Shown here: positions 43,406 to 52,568 of the stretch, in pieces | Numbering within the stretch: the stretch's first letter is position 1 | How the letters are laid out: every line of letters starts with the position of its first letter | Assembly (NCBI RefSeq): GCF_028023875.1 | Contig: NZ_JAQIPB010000008.1 | Coordinates: 124,001-188,000 of the forward strand | From: Xenophilus arseniciresistens | GTDB taxonomy: Bacteria > Pseudomonadota > Gammaproteobacteria > Burkholderiales > Burkholderiaceae_C | Length of the DNA: 64,000 bases | Direction of reading: 5' to 3' | Notes under the pieces: generated by a model | Databases searched by the model: none | What the model was told of the DNA's origin: nothing | Seen by the model: only the letters and a program-made list of their open reading frames with translations | Position numbers and translations under genes: made by a program

Positions 43406-45423
43406 AGATCGATTCCGTCGTCAGGGTCGAGGGATGCCAGCCGGGCCGTGCGCTGCAGGGCCGGGTCGAGCTGGCGCGGAAGGGGAAGCAGCGGGTCGTC
43501 GTCATCGAACAGCGCGAGGTCGGCCGCGGGCGCGATGCCTTCGGGGTCGTAGGCGACGGCCTCCGTGAGCTCGGGCTGCCGGCGCGGGCCGCCGTCGTCG
43601 GCGTTGCCCATGTCATCGACGGCTTCCATGGCCGGTGTCGGCGGAACGTCGGGAATCGCAAGGCTGCTCCAGTCATCCGCGCGTGCCGGGGGCGCATCGG
43701 CATAGCGGCCAGAAATGGAGGCAGCGGACAGTACCGGCGGCGCCAGCACGCGCTGCTTGAGGTTGGCGTCCGCGTAGTAGCGCAGCTTCTTGGCCTTGAT
43801 CGGCGCCACGCTGGAGACCATCACCACCGCCTCATCGGACGGTAGCTGCATGACCTCACCGGGCGTGAGCAGCGGCCGAGCCGTTTCCTGACGCGACACC
43901 ATGAGGTGCCCAAGCCACGGCGCAAGCCGATGGCCTGCGTAGTTGCGCTGCGCGCGCAGCTCGGTCGCGGTGCCAAGCGTCTCGGAAATTCGTTTGGCCG
44001 TGCGTTCGTCGTTGGTGGCGAAGGTCACGCGCACATGGCAGTTGTCCAGAATCGAATGGTTCTGCCCATACGCCTTGTCGATCTGGTTGAGCGACTGCGC
44101 GATGAGGAAGCTGCGAATGCCGTAACCCGCCATGAAGGCCAGGGCTGTCTCGAAGAAGTCGAGCCGGCCGAGCGCCGGGAACTCGTCGAGCATCAGCAGC
44201 AGCTTGTGGCGACGGGCAATGCCGTCGGAGCCGTCGAGCGATTCAGTGAGGCGGCGGCCAATCTGGTTCAAGATCAGGCGAATCAGCGGCTTGGTGCGAC
44301 TGATGTCCGAGGGTGGCACCACCAGGTACAGCGACACTGGATGCTCGGCCGCGATCAGGTCGGCAATGCGCCAGTCGCAGCGTGACGTGACCTCGGCCAC
44401 CGTGGGGTCACGGTACAGACCGAGGAACGACATGGCCGTGGACAGGACGCCCGAGCGCTCGTTGTCGCTCTTGTTCAGGACTTCGCGCGCTGCCGATGCC
44501 ACCACGGGATGCGGGCCACCACCTTCCTCGTTCACGAGGTGCGGCGTGGTCATCATCCGTTGCAGCGTCAGCTCGAAGGGACACGCGGGGTCGCTGAGAA
44601 AGTTGGCGACACCGCGCAGCGTCTTGTCCTCGCTCGCGTAGAGCACATGCAGGATGGCGCCGACCAGCAGCGCGTGCGAAGTCTTCTCCCAGTGGTTGCG
44701 CTTTTCCAGCGCGCCTTCGGGATCGACCAGGATGTCGGCGATGTTCTGCACATCGCGCACCTCGTGCGCACCGCGCCGGACCTCCAGCAGCGGGTTGTAG
44801 GCCGCTGACTTGCTATCGGTGGGGTTGAACAGCAGGCAGTGGCTGAAGCGGCTACGCCACCCCGCGGTGATCTGCCAGTTCTCGCCCTTGATGTCGTGGA
44901 TGACGGCCGAGGCCGGCCAGGACAGCAGCGTCGGCACCACGAGGCCCACGCCCTTGCCCGAGCGCGTGGGTGCGAAGGTCAGGACGTGTTCTGGCCCTTC
45001 GTGCCTCAGGTACTGACCATGATGCTGACCGAGGAAGACGCCCGCCGGGCTCGACAGTCCCACCTTGCGAATGTCCTCCGCGTCGGCCCAGCGCGCAGAA
45101 CCGTAGGTCGTGACCAGCTTGGATTGGCGCGAGCGCCAGATCGACATGCCGATGGCGACCACCACGGCCCCCAGACCGCTGCCGCCCGCGATGGCGCCGC
45201 CGATGTCGAAGACGCGCGGCGCATAGGCATCGAAGAAGAACCACCACTCGAACAGGCGCCATGGGTGGTAAACCGGCGTGCCCAGGAAATCGAACCAAGG
45301 CGAGCCCAGGCGTAGCTGGTAGCCCAAGGCCGCTGCTGTCCGCTGTGTGGCGCCCCACACGCCCATGATCACGATGCCGAACACGACAGCGATCTGGCCG
45401 AACAGAACGTTCGTCCCTTGCAT
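43402..45423 (-). CDS. traG: TraG, VirD4-like type IV coupling protein
   Basis: A 673-residue inner-membrane ATPase that brings the relaxase-DNA complex to the mating channel. Two N-terminal membrane segments are followed by Walker A FAPTRSGKGVGLVVPTLL, the HDIKGEN motif and Walker B LLMLDEFPALGRL. The ATG at 45423 has GGGAGG seven bases upstream and begins MQGTNVLFGQI, as is usual for the family; an in-frame extension of 14 codons is rejected. First gene of the traG-trb transcript, isolated from upstream genes by an intrinsic terminator. Confidence 0.95.
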   Translation of the reverse strand: MQGTNVLFGQIAVVFGIVIMGVWGATQRTAAALGYQLRLGSPWFDFLGTPVYHPWRLFEWWFFFDAYAPRVFDIGGAIAGGSGLGAVVVAIGMSIWRSRQSKLVTTYGSARWADAEDIRKVGLSSPAGVFLGQHHGQYLRHEGPEHVLTFAPTRSGKGVGLVVPTLLSWPASAVIHDIKGENWQITAGWRSRFSHCLLFNPTDSKSAAYNPLLEVRRGAHEVRDVQNIADILVDPEGALEKRNHWEKTSHALLVGAILHVLYASEDKTLRGVANFLSDPACPFELTLQRMMTTPHLVNEEGGGPHPVVASAAREVLNKSDNERSGVLSTAMSFLGLYRDPTVAEVTSRCDWRIADLIAAEHPVSLYLVVPPSDISRTKPLIRLILNQIGRRLTESLDGSDGIARRHKLLLMLDEFPALGRLDFFETALAFMAGYGIRSFLIAQSLNQIDKAYGQNHSILDNCHVRVTFATNDERTAKRISETLGTATELRAQRNYAGHRLAPWLGHLMVSRQETARPLLTPGEVMQLPSDEAVVMVSSVAPIKAKKLRYYADANLKQRVLAPPVLSAASISGRYADAPPARADDWSSLAIPDVPPTPAMEAVDDMGNADDGGPRRQPELTEAVAYDPEGIAPAADLALFDDDDPLLPLPRQLDPALQRTARLASLDPDDGIDL

Positions 45424-45439
45424 TGACTGACCTCCCATC

Positions 45440-45459
45440 GCGGCACCGAGATGTGCCGC
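45440..45459. promoter_or_regulatory. Inverted repeat just upstream of the traG ribosome-binding site
   Basis: GCGGCAC (45440-45446) and GTGCCGC (45453-45459) with a 6-bp spacer. It directly abuts the GGGAGG of traG. Could be an operator for the RHH protein or a hairpin limiting traG translation. A TTGACT on the minus strand at about 45494-45489 is a possible -35; the -10 is weak. Confidence 0.45.
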
Positions 45460-45557
45460 AAGCATCAGGATCAGTGCCGTGAGAGGTTCCAGTCAAAGAC
45501 CGTTGTCGCGAGGATTGAGGCCGAATGAGCCAGACTTCTTGCTGTGGCGAAGACAAT

Positions 45558-45588
45558 AAAAAAGCCGCAAGCGCGAGCGCGCTGCGGC
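45558..45588 (-). terminator. Intrinsic terminator between eexN and traG
   Basis: On the minus strand a long GC-rich hairpin with outer arms GCCGCA and TGCGGC and inner arms CGCG (45588-45564) is followed by TTTTTTATT (45563-45555). It lies 53 bp after the eexN stop, so LysR-eexN and traG-trb are separate units. Confidence 0.82.
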
Positions 45589-45640
45589 GTGATGAGGTAA
45601 CAGCGAGAACTTCGTCGCGGCGAGGCGACGGCGAGGGGTG

Positions 45641-45868
45641 CTACTTGGTTTTTTGCTCCGGCCGATCACCGAAGAAGCGTCGGTTGGCGGCTTCGGCCGC
45701 GCGGCGGCAGAGTTCTTCGCCGGCCGTCGCACGGTCGTCCTTGCACAAGCGCTGAACTTCTTTGAGGCGATCGGGATGGGCCACAAGGAAGTCCACGGTT
45801 TCTGAAGGCTGGGAGGGGCTGCATGCGGCCAGAGCGGCGGCCAGCATCAGCAACATCAGCTTGTTCAC
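45641..45868 (-). CDS. eexN: EexN-family lipoprotein (entry exclusion type)
   Basis: A 75-residue lipoprotein: short signal with lipobox AALAAC, then ETVDFLVAHPDRLKEVQRLCKDDRATAGEELCRRAAEAANRRFF, the EexN signature in which a conserved Cys pair follows the VxxxxxHPxxL motif. Such proteins reduce uptake of related conjugative elements into a cell that already has one. GTG at 45868 with AAAGGA about eight bases upstream; an internal ATG at 45856 is less likely. It lies between the LysR gene and the terminator before traG. Confidence 0.88.
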   Translation of the reverse strand: MNKLMLLMLAAALAACSPSQPSETVDFLVAHPDRLKEVQRLCKDDRATAGEELCRRAAEAANRRFFGDRPEQKTK

Positions 45869-45893
45869 GGTTCCGGTCCTTTCAGCAGGTGGA

Positions 45894-46808
45894 TCAGGAG
45901 TCTTCGGCGGCGCTGGAGCCATTCGCCGAATCAATGGAGGCCACTCGTTCGACGAACCGAGCCAGCATGTCGGATGGCTCCACGTCACGGTGCAGCAGAT
46001 AGGTGGTCAGCATCTGTGGCTTGCCCGCCAAGCGCCGGGCCACAACGCCTGGCCCACGGCCGGATGCAATGTGCGCAGCACCCGCCAAACCCAGCGCCAG
46101 TCCGGCGGAGACCAGGGTCATCATCACTTCATAGGAGGCCACGCGCTGCGCGATCAGAGGACTTTGCTCATATCGGTGCAAAACGCGATCGACTTGACGC
46201 GCGTGGCCTTCGCAGATCGCCGGATCGCACAGCGCCAACGGATAGCGCAGCACTTCCTCCAACGGAACATGCTTGTGGGCCAGCACGGGATGGCGAGCCG
46301 GAACGGCCACCATCAGTTCGTCTTCCCATGCACGACGCGCCACAATGCCGTCACCCACATCTTCGGCCATCGAAAAGCCGACGTCATACAGGTCATCGTG
46401 CAGGCCCTTGATCTGCTGATCCAGCGGTACCTCGAACAACCGAATGTCTATTTCTGGATCATCCTCTCGGCACCGCGCGAGAAGCGTGGGCATCCGCGAA
46501 GGCGTGATGCCATCGGACAAGGCAATGCGCAGCTGTCCTTGAAATCCGATGGCGGCGGATTTGACGCCATCACGCGCTTGCTCCAATGCTTCGAAGATTC
46601 GCGGCACCCGCTCGAGTAATGCCTTCCCGGCAAGGGTCAGGCGGGTGCTTCGCGTGGTTCGCGTGAAAAGTTGCGCCTCGAGCTCTTCCTCCAACTCCTT
46701 GATGGTGCGAGACAGCGGCGACTGATCGATGTGTAGACGCTCGGCCGCACGGGCAAAGTGGAGCTCTTCAGCTACGGCCAGGAAGCAGCGCAGATGACGT
46801 AACTCCAT
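45894..46808 (-). CDS. LysR-type transcriptional regulator
   Basis: A 304-residue regulator: N-terminal winged helix MELRHLRCFLAVAEELHFARAAERLHIDQSPLSRTIKELEEEL, then a periplasmic-binding-like effector domain. Closest in style to the CatR/BenM-like group. LysR genes are found next to traG in Tn4371-type ICEs, so it is more likely a backbone gene than the regulator of the neighbouring catabolic operon, which has its own IclR. It is 25 bp upstream of eexN on the same strand and probably co-transcribed with it. ATG 46808 is used; the longer frame upstream has no family match. Confidence 0.9.
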   Translation of the reverse strand: MELRHLRCFLAVAEELHFARAAERLHIDQSPLSRTIKELEEELEAQLFTRTTRSTRLTLAGKALLERVPRIFEALEQARDGVKSAAIGFQGQLRIALSDGITPSRMPTLLARCREDDPEIDIRLFEVPLDQQIKGLHDDLYDVGFSMAEDVGDGIVARRAWEDELMVAVPARHPVLAHKHVPLEEVLRYPLALCDPAICEGHARQVDRVLHRYEQSPLIAQRVASYEVMMTLVSAGLALGLAGAAHIASGRGPGVVARRLAGKPQMLTTYLLHRDVEPSDMLARFVERVASIDSANGSSAAEDS

Positions 46809-47158
46809 AGCATCATCAACCTGTGGTCGCCGATGTCGCCGACATCGCCGATCGGCGAGGCAGCAGGACCATCGGCAGATCAATCGCCTGCTCATCCATT
46901 CGGAGAACAGCCTCTTCAATCAGATCTTTCTGGCCAACGGCGCGCTCGGCGCAGCGGAGATCCTTGTGCGTCGGCCGTATGGAAATTCTCACAGACATGC
47001 GGCGCTTTTCGATCGCCGTTGAGGGCGGGCGCCGAGAGCAACTGCGCGGCCTCGGTCAGAGAGGCTCTGGCGAAGAGTTCTCGTGAACCCGAAGCGGTTA
47101 CGCGGGTGTGACGGCCAGGAAGCTTGGGGCTGGGCGAATGGGTTGGGCATGGCCGCCG
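46809..47158. other. Gap between LysR gene and catabolic cargo
   Basis: 350 bp upstream of the LysR gene and downstream of etfA. It contains the 9-bp-period repeats at 46827-46851. A 60-codon minus-strand frame (46816-46998, DLRCAERAVGQKDLIEEAV) faintly resembles a small antitoxin but has no clear SD. Probably the insertion boundary of the cargo operon. Confidence 0.45.
46827..46851. repeat. Three TCGCCGA repeats with 9-bp period and internal dyad
   Basis: TCGCCGA occurs at 46827, 46836 and 46845. The middle of the array also forms the dyad CGATGTCG-C-CGACATCG (46831-46847). It lies 19 bp upstream of the LysR start and could be its autoregulatory site. Confidence 0.5.
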
Positions 47159-48103
47159 TCAAAGCACCATCAGCAATTCTGGTATCGCAGCGAACAGGTC
47201 GACTTCGAGCCCGTAGTCGGCCACGGAGAAGATCGGCGCTTCGGAGTCCTTGTTGATCGCCACGATCACCTTGGAGTCCTTCATGCCGGCTAGATGCTGG
47301 ATTGCTCCGGAGATGCCCGCGGCGATGTACAGCTGTGGCGCCACGATCTTGCCGGTTTGGCCCACTTGCAGATCGTTGGGAGCATAGCCAGCATCCACTG
47401 CCGCGCGGCTTGCGCCGATGGCTGCGCCCAGCTTGTCTGCTAGCGGCATCATCACTTCCTGGAACTTCTCTGCGCTGCCCAATGCTCGCCCACCCGAAAC
47501 GACGATCTTGGCGGCCGTGAGCTCTGGGCGGTCATTCTTGCTCACCTCGCGGCTCACGAAGACGCTCTTCCCGCTGTCCGCCACCGCAGGCTGGGTTTGG
47601 ATGGAGGCGCTGCCGCCGGTAGCCTGCGCCGCGCCGAAGCCCGTGGTGCGCACCGTGATTACTTTCTTCGCGTCGCTCGACTGCACCATGGCAACGGCGT
47701 TCCCCGCGTAGATCGGACGTTCGAAGGTATCAGCGCTCACCACCTTTGTGATGTCGCTGACCTGCGCTACATCCAACTTGGCGGCCACGCGCGGGGCGGT
47801 GTTCTTGCCGCTGGCAGTGGCGGGGAAGAGGATGTGGCTGTAGTCGCCGGCGACAGCGAGGACCTGCTCGGCAAGGTTCTCCGCAAGACCTTCAGCCAGG
47901 CTGGGACCATCGACATAGATGACCTTCGCGACTCCTTCAACCTCTGCAGCTGCACGCGCTACAGAAGCCGCGCCGACGGCTGCAACCAGCACATGAACCT
48001 GGCCATCAGAAAAAATGCTGATCTCTCGGGCTGCAGCGACGACGTTCAGGGTCGCCGCCTTGAGGGTTTGGTTGTCGTGCTCTGCAATGACGAGTGTGGT
48101 CAT
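47159..48103 (-). CDS. etfA: Electron transfer flavoprotein alpha subunit
   Basis: A 314-residue subunit that, with EtfB, carries electrons from acyl-CoA dehydrogenases to the quinone pool. The C-terminal FAD site is classical: [28 protein letters not shown] and then [15 protein letters not shown]. Length is normal. It follows etfB by 33 bp and is the last gene of a minus-strand catabolic operon. A dedicated ETF pair in cargo suggests that the dehydrogenase does not rely on the host ETF; no ETF-quinone oxidoreductase is encoded here, so that step must be supplied by the host. Confidence 0.96.
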   Translation of the reverse strand: MTTLVIAEHDNQTLKAATLNVVAAAREISIFSDGQVHVLVAAVGAASVARAAAEVEGVAKVIYVDGPSLAEGLAENLAEQVLAVAGDYSHILFPATASGKNTAPRVAAKLDVAQVSDITKVVSADTFERPIYAGNAVAMVQSSDAKKVITVRTTGFGAAQATGGSASIQTQPAVADSGKSVFVSREVSKNDRPELTAAKIVVSGGRALGSAEKFQEVMMPLADKLGAAIGASRAAVDAGYAPNDLQVGQTGKIVAPQLYIAAGISGAIQHLAGMKDSKVIVAINKDSEAPIFSVADYGLEVDLFAAIPELLMVL

Positions 48104-48136
48104 GTTGCTTGTTTCCTGTATTAATTCCAGCAGTCC

Positions 48137-48886
48137 TCAGATGACCTTGGCTTCGTTCCTGAGCTTGTCGATGAGCGTGGCCACGTCGGGCACCTTGATA
48201 CCGGCGCCGCGCTTTGGGGGCTCGCTCACCTTCAGCGTCTTCAGGCGCGGAGCCACATCAACGCCCAGATCCGCAGGCGTGACCGTATCGAACTGCTTCT
48301 TCTTTGCCTTCATGATGTTGGGCAGCGTCACGTAGCGCGGCTCATTGAGTCGCAGGTCGGTGGTGATGACTGCGGGTAGCGACAAAGACAGGGTTTCCAA
48401 GCCGCCGTCCACTTCGCGGGTGACGTTGACTTTGTCGACATTGACTTCGACCTTGGAGGCGAAGGTGGCCTGCGGCAGGTCGGCGAGGGCGGCGAGCATC
48501 TGGCCGGTCTGGTTGGAGTCGTCGTCGATGGCTTGCTTGCCCAGGATGACGAGCTGGGGCTGTTCCTTGTCGACCAGGGCCTTCAGGAGCTTGGCGACGG
48601 CCAGGGGCTGCAGCTCTTCGGCGGTCTCGACGAGGATGCCGCGGTCGGCGCCGATGGCCATGGCGGTGCGCAGGGTTTCCTGGCACTGCGCGACGCCGCA
48701 GGAGACGGCGATGACTTCGGTGACGATGCCCTTTTCCTTCAGGCGCACTGCTTCCTCGACGGCGATCTCGTCAAAGGGGTTCATGCTCATCTTGACGTTG
48801 GCGATGTCCACACCCTTGCCGTCCGACTTCACCCGGACTTTCACGTTGTAGTCAACCACGCGTTTGACTGGGACCAGGACCTTCAT
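48137..48886 (-). CDS. etfB: Electron transfer flavoprotein beta subunit
   Basis: A 249-residue AMP-binding partner of EtfA. It begins [20 protein letters not shown], has the [17 protein letters not shown] motif and the dehydrogenase-recognition loop [21 protein letters not shown]. All are standard. The ATG overlaps the CoA-transferase stop as ATGA, so expression of the two is coupled. Confidence 0.96.
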   Translation of the reverse strand: MKVLVPVKRVVDYNVKVRVKSDGKGVDIANVKMSMNPFDEIAVEEAVRLKEKGIVTEVIAVSCGVAQCQETLRTAMAIGADRGILVETAEELQPLAVAKLLKALVDKEQPQLVILGKQAIDDDSNQTGQMLAALADLPQATFASKVEVNVDKVNVTREVDGGLETLSLSLPAVITTDLRLNEPRYVTLPNIMKAKKKQFDTVTPADLGVDVAPRLKTLKVSEPPKRGAGIKVPDVATLIDKLRNEAKVI

Positions 48887-50040
48887 GCCGTAGCCTCTCG
48901 TGCGAGCCAGTCTCGAGCGACTTCAGAGGCATGCGCATTGGGTCGCGGCGGAGCCGTCCAGCCTGACATGATGTCGAAGCCGGAGTACTTGACGGCAGGG
49001 CCAAGCGCGGGGAATCGGGTTCCCTCAGCGTCAGGCACACTCACTCGCATATTTCGATGAAGGACTTGTGGATGCTCGAAGACGCGCTCCATGTCATTGA
49101 CGGGCGCGCAAGGCACGCCAGCCTTCGACAACAATTCATACAGGTCCTGCGTTTTCCACCCCGCCACCACTTCATCGAGTACGGAGTACAACTGTTCCCG
49201 ATTCGTGATGCGCTTGGTGTGCGTTTCAAACTGCGGGTCGGTGATCAAGTGCGGCGATCCAATCGCGCGAGCAAAGGCCTCGAAGAGGTTCTGATACCCA
49301 GCCCCGATCACGATCTCGCCATCTTGCGTTGAAAACACCTTGTAGGGAACGATGTTGGAGTGTTCGGACCCCCAGCGATCACGGCTTTTGCCAGTAAGAA
49401 AATACTCCATCGCGGCATCCACCAGAAAGCTTACTTCCGCTTCCATCAGGCTGGTCTCGATCTTCTGGCCCTTTCCGCTGCGCTCTCGCTGAAACAGCGC
49501 GGTCATGATGCCGCTAAATCCATAGATGCCACATGCCAGATCGAAGATGCTCGTACCCTGCTTGATCGCCTTGCCGCCCTTCTCTCCCGTGATGCTCATG
49601 TAGCCGAACTCGGCCTGGACGATGATGTCGAACGCGCCGCGCTGTGCCTGCGGACCGGTGGCTCCCAGCCCAGATAGCGATGCGAAGACGAGCCGGGGAT
49701 TGGTGGCGCTAAGCGCTTCATACCCCAGACCAAGACGCTCCATGACACCAGGGCGAAAGTTCTCCACGATCACGTCAGCCGCGCCGGCAAGATTGCGCAC
49801 GAGAGCCAAATCTTCCGGTTTCTTGAGATCCGCGCTGATCGAGCGCTTGTTCCTGTTGGCGCACAGGAAGCTCAAGCTCATTTCATCCAAAAACGGAGGC
49901 CCTTGATGCCGAAGCGGATCACCGCCGGGAGGTTCGATCTTCACGACATCGGCGCCGAGGTCGCCTAGCTGCATGGTGCAGAAGGGGCCGGCATAGATAC
50001 GTGTGAAGTCGAGGACTTTGATGCCGTTGAGCGGTTTCAT
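48883..50040 (-). CDS. Class III (CaiB/BaiF) CoA-transferase
   Basis: A 385-residue enzyme that transfers CoA between carboxylic acids, activating the operon's substrate. Family features: [33 protein letters not shown] at the start, [12 protein letters not shown], and the catalytic Asp in [19 protein letters not shown]. The ATG at 50040 has AGGAGTTTCC upstream. Located between the FAD oxidoreductase and etfB. Members act on formate/oxalate, carnitine, succinate and aromatic acids, so the substrate cannot be read from the motifs. Confidence 0.93.
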   Translation of the reverse strand: MKPLNGIKVLDFTRIYAGPFCTMQLGDLGADVVKIEPPGGDPLRHQGPPFLDEMSLSFLCANRNKRSISADLKKPEDLALVRNLAGAADVIVENFRPGVMERLGLGYEALSATNPRLVFASLSGLGATGPQAQRGAFDIIVQAEFGYMSITGEKGGKAIKQGTSIFDLACGIYGFSGIMTALFQRERSGKGQKIETSLMEAEVSFLVDAAMEYFLTGKSRDRWGSEHSNIVPYKVFSTQDGEIVIGAGYQNLFEAFARAIGSPHLITDPQFETHTKRITNREQLYSVLDEVVAGWKTQDLYELLSKAGVPCAPVNDMERVFEHPQVLHRNMRVSVPDAEGTRFPALGPAVKYSGFDIMSGWTAPPRPNAHASEVARDWLAREATA

Positions 50041-50051
50041 GGAAACTCCTG

Positions 50052-51404
50052 TCACAGATGGGGAAGAGAGCCGCTCAAATGCAGCTCGTCCTTCAGGCGT
50101 TGAATTGATATTTCTGCTGGGGCGACATCGTCCTGCAAGGCCAACGCTGCTGCGGTGCCGGCGGCCTCGCCGGTGGCGAAGCACTGAGCTGTCACGCGAA
50201 TTGAAGCCTGGGCCTCATGCGTTGTTGAGATGCAGCGCCCGGCTGCAAGCACGTTGGACAGCCCCTGAGGAAGTAAGCATCGGTATGGAATCTCAAAGTG
50301 CTTACCCTCATCCAGCCAAATCCACTTAGTGGACCGGCCACGACCATGCTCTTCCATTGGCCAGCTGCACAGGGCAATGCCATCGTCAAATTTCTGCGAA
50401 GCGAGCACATCTTCTGCCGTCAACTGGTAACGTCCTTCTATCCTTCGGCTTTCACGTACGCCGATGGAACTGCCGCAGTCCAATACGTAGCTGTTCGAAT
50501 AGCCCGGGACCATCTTGCGGAAGGCCTTGGCATATTGGAGGATCTGCCGTCTGCCCTCGATTTCCGCTTCAGTCAGTTCCGACCAGTCGAGAGGGTTGGG
50601 CGGCGCCCCGGTGGATGTGGACACCTTGGTGATGTTGAGATGTGCATGGTCTTCATGGTCCAAGAAGATCCCACCGGCCGTTCGCGGAAGCGCGAACCCG
50701 GTATCCACGGCTTGTTCCAGGATTCGATGCAGTTCCGGTCGCGAAAGCGCCTTTGCGGCCGCGTGATCCACCCCGCCTAGCCGGAACATTGCAGTGGGGT
50801 ACTGCAAGTTCTCGAAGTCGACCTCGAAGCCTCCTCCAGCACGCGCGACGAGCTCAGCATCGCCCGTGCAATCTACATAGACCTCAGCTTGCATGCGGAG
50901 CGCACCGGCGCTTGTTTGGATGATCACCCCGTTCAGGCGACCAGCCTGCACCTCGACATCCAGCAGACTGGCATGCAACATCGGGCGCGCTCCGGATTCC
51001 ACCAGAAGCGCATCAAGCGCGGCGCGCATGGCGAATGCGTCATACGGCAAGGTGACAGCCTGCAGCCAGCGCAGCGGCTCGTATTGGCTTCCCAAACTGT
51101 TCAAGCATTGCATCAACCGGTCGGCAAAGCCCCCAACCAATTGCACGTAGGTATCCCCATCGTTGCGATAAAGGCCGCAGATGCTGCCGAGGGTCACCGC
51201 CGTCAGTGCACCGCCCAGAAATCCATTGCGTTCCACTAGTAGCACGGACTTATTCATGCGCGCGGCCGCGCAGGCGGCGCTCACACCCGCCGGCCCCCCA
51301 CCGACGACGCAAACATCGAAGTTCAAACTCGCTGCCAGCGGCAGCGGATGGGTTGCACTCTCAACATCGATTGCGGGTCGTTCTAACAAGGCTTTCAAAT
51401 TCAT
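50052..51404 (-). CDS. FAD-dependent oxidoreductase (PF12831 type)
   Basis: A 450-residue flavoprotein. FAD dinucleotide fold near the N-terminus (FDVCVVGGGPAGVSAACAAARMNKSVLLVERNGFLGG), a second FAD contact VYVDCTGDAELVARAG and a C-terminal LPQGLSNVLAAGRCIS. There is no signal peptide or Fe-S motif, so it is not an ETF-quinone oxidoreductase. It may oxidise a tricarballylate-like or hydroxy-acid substrate feeding the pathway. It starts 13 bp after the dehydrogenase stop, within the same operon. Confidence 0.87.
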   Translation of the reverse strand: MNLKALLERPAIDVESATHPLPLAASLNFDVCVVGGGPAGVSAACAAARMNKSVLLVERNGFLGGALTAVTLGSICGLYRNDGDTYVQLVGGFADRLMQCLNSLGSQYEPLRWLQAVTLPYDAFAMRAALDALLVESGARPMLHASLLDVEVQAGRLNGVIIQTSAGALRMQAEVYVDCTGDAELVARAGGGFEVDFENLQYPTAMFRLGGVDHAAAKALSRPELHRILEQAVDTGFALPRTAGGIFLDHEDHAHLNITKVSTSTGAPPNPLDWSELTEAEIEGRRQILQYAKAFRKMVPGYSNSYVLDCGSSIGVRESRRIEGRYQLTAEDVLASQKFDDGIALCSWPMEEHGRGRSTKWIWLDEGKHFEIPYRCLLPQGLSNVLAAGRCISTTHEAQASIRVTAQCFATGEAAGTAAALALQDDVAPAEISIQRLKDELHLSGSLPHL

Positions 51405-51416
51405 CGGATTACCCCG

Positions 51417-52559
51417 TCAAAATGCGTTGAGTCCGAGCAGTTCCCGCCCGATGACCAATTGGTTGATCTGCGTCGTGCCGTCCGGGATGGTGAGCATGCG
51501 AGCGCAGCGGAATAGCCGCTCCACTGGAAACTCAGTGCTGATTCCGAATGCGCCGTGGATCTGTATGGCCTTGGATGTAATTCGAACGGCCGCTTCGGTT
51601 GCGAACACCTTGGCCATCGCAGCCTCCTTGTTGCACTGGACACCCGAGTCCAAGAGGGCCAGCGCCCGATAGACGAGCAGCCTGGCCGCATCAAGCTCAA
51701 TGGCCATTTCAGCAAGCATCTGCTGCACAAGCTGAGTCGCTCCGAGGGGCTTGCCAAACTGCTCCCGATCCTGGGCATAGCGAATGCTGTGGTCCAACGC
51801 GGAGCCGGCAAGGCCCAGCGCGATAGTGGAAACGAAGCAGCGGGCACGCTCAAATCCCCGCATGGTTTCACGCAGGCCCGCGCGCGCCTCTCCTATGCGG
51901 TGGTGCTTGGGTACCCTGACGTCGACAAAATTGAGCTCGCCAAGCGACCATCCATTCAGACCTAGCTTCTTGATCTCCCGCCGCTCGACCTTTACCTCGT
52001 TGAGATCAACCACCAACATGACAAAGCCTTCGTCCGCCGTCTTTGCTGTCAATAGGGTCACATCCGCGATCGACGCATTTGAAATCCACATCTTCTCGCC
52101 GGTCACGACATAGCTGTCTCCGACATCCTCGGCTCGGGTCCTCATCGCGCGAACGTTGGAGCCGCCGGACGCCTCCGTGACGGCTGAGCATCCGATCAGT
52201 TGACCGCCGATCAGCTTCTCGAGGTATCGCTCACGGATTTCGGGTGTCGCACCTCGCAGAATCTTCGCAGCAGCGCCTTCATGCACAAAGCACATGCCGG
52301 CGACGTCGGGACAGTGTCGAGCTAGAGCCTCGTACAGGCGTCCGCTGATGGAATAGGACAGCCCCGCTCCGCCGTGCTCCTCCGGTATCCATCCGCTGCC
52401 TATACCGAAAGCGCTTAGTTGGCGAAGAATGTCGTGCGCCATCGCCTTGGGGATCGCGTTATCGCGATGGGACGCCAGCAGGGGAACAAGGCGGGTTGAC
52501 GCGAAGCCTTCGATCTCATCGACGGCGAGTTGTTCTTCAGGTTCGAGAAAGTACTGCAT
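51417..52559 (-). CDS. Acyl-CoA dehydrogenase
   Basis: A 380-residue flavoenzyme that introduces an alpha,beta double bond into an acyl-CoA and passes electrons to ETF. The signatures CSAVTEASGGSNVRAMRT and GEKMWISNASIAD are present. At the place where medium-chain enzymes have the catalytic Glu (YEGT) this protein has PDGTTQINQ, that is Asp; an alternative base is the Glu in MRGFERARCF, the position used in isovaleryl- and long-chain-type enzymes. This favours a branched or otherwise unusual substrate, though that is inference. Located between the Bug binding protein and the FAD oxidoreductase. Confidence 0.93.
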   Translation of the reverse strand: MQYFLEPEEQLAVDEIEGFASTRLVPLLASHRDNAIPKAMAHDILRQLSAFGIGSGWIPEEHGGAGLSYSISGRLYEALARHCPDVAGMCFVHEGAAAKILRGATPEIRERYLEKLIGGQLIGCSAVTEASGGSNVRAMRTRAEDVGDSYVVTGEKMWISNASIADVTLLTAKTADEGFVMLVVDLNEVKVERREIKKLGLNGWSLGELNFVDVRVPKHHRIGEARAGLRETMRGFERARCFVSTIALGLAGSALDHSIRYAQDREQFGKPLGATQLVQQMLAEMAIELDAARLLVYRALALLDSGVQCNKEAAMAKVFATEAAVRITSKAIQIHGAFGISTEFPVERLFRCARMLTIPDGTTQINQLVIGRELLGLNAF

Positions 52560-52568
52560 GGCTTCGCT

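Noticed and set aside
46816-46998. 60-codon possible small antitoxin on the minus strand
   Set aside because: Only a faint DUF1778-like stretch, no SD and no toxin partner; kept as a note only.
50052-51404. ETF-quinone oxidoreductase assignment for the FAD protein
   Set aside because: Lacks the 4Fe-4S cysteine motif and membrane-associated region of that family; fits PF12831 instead.
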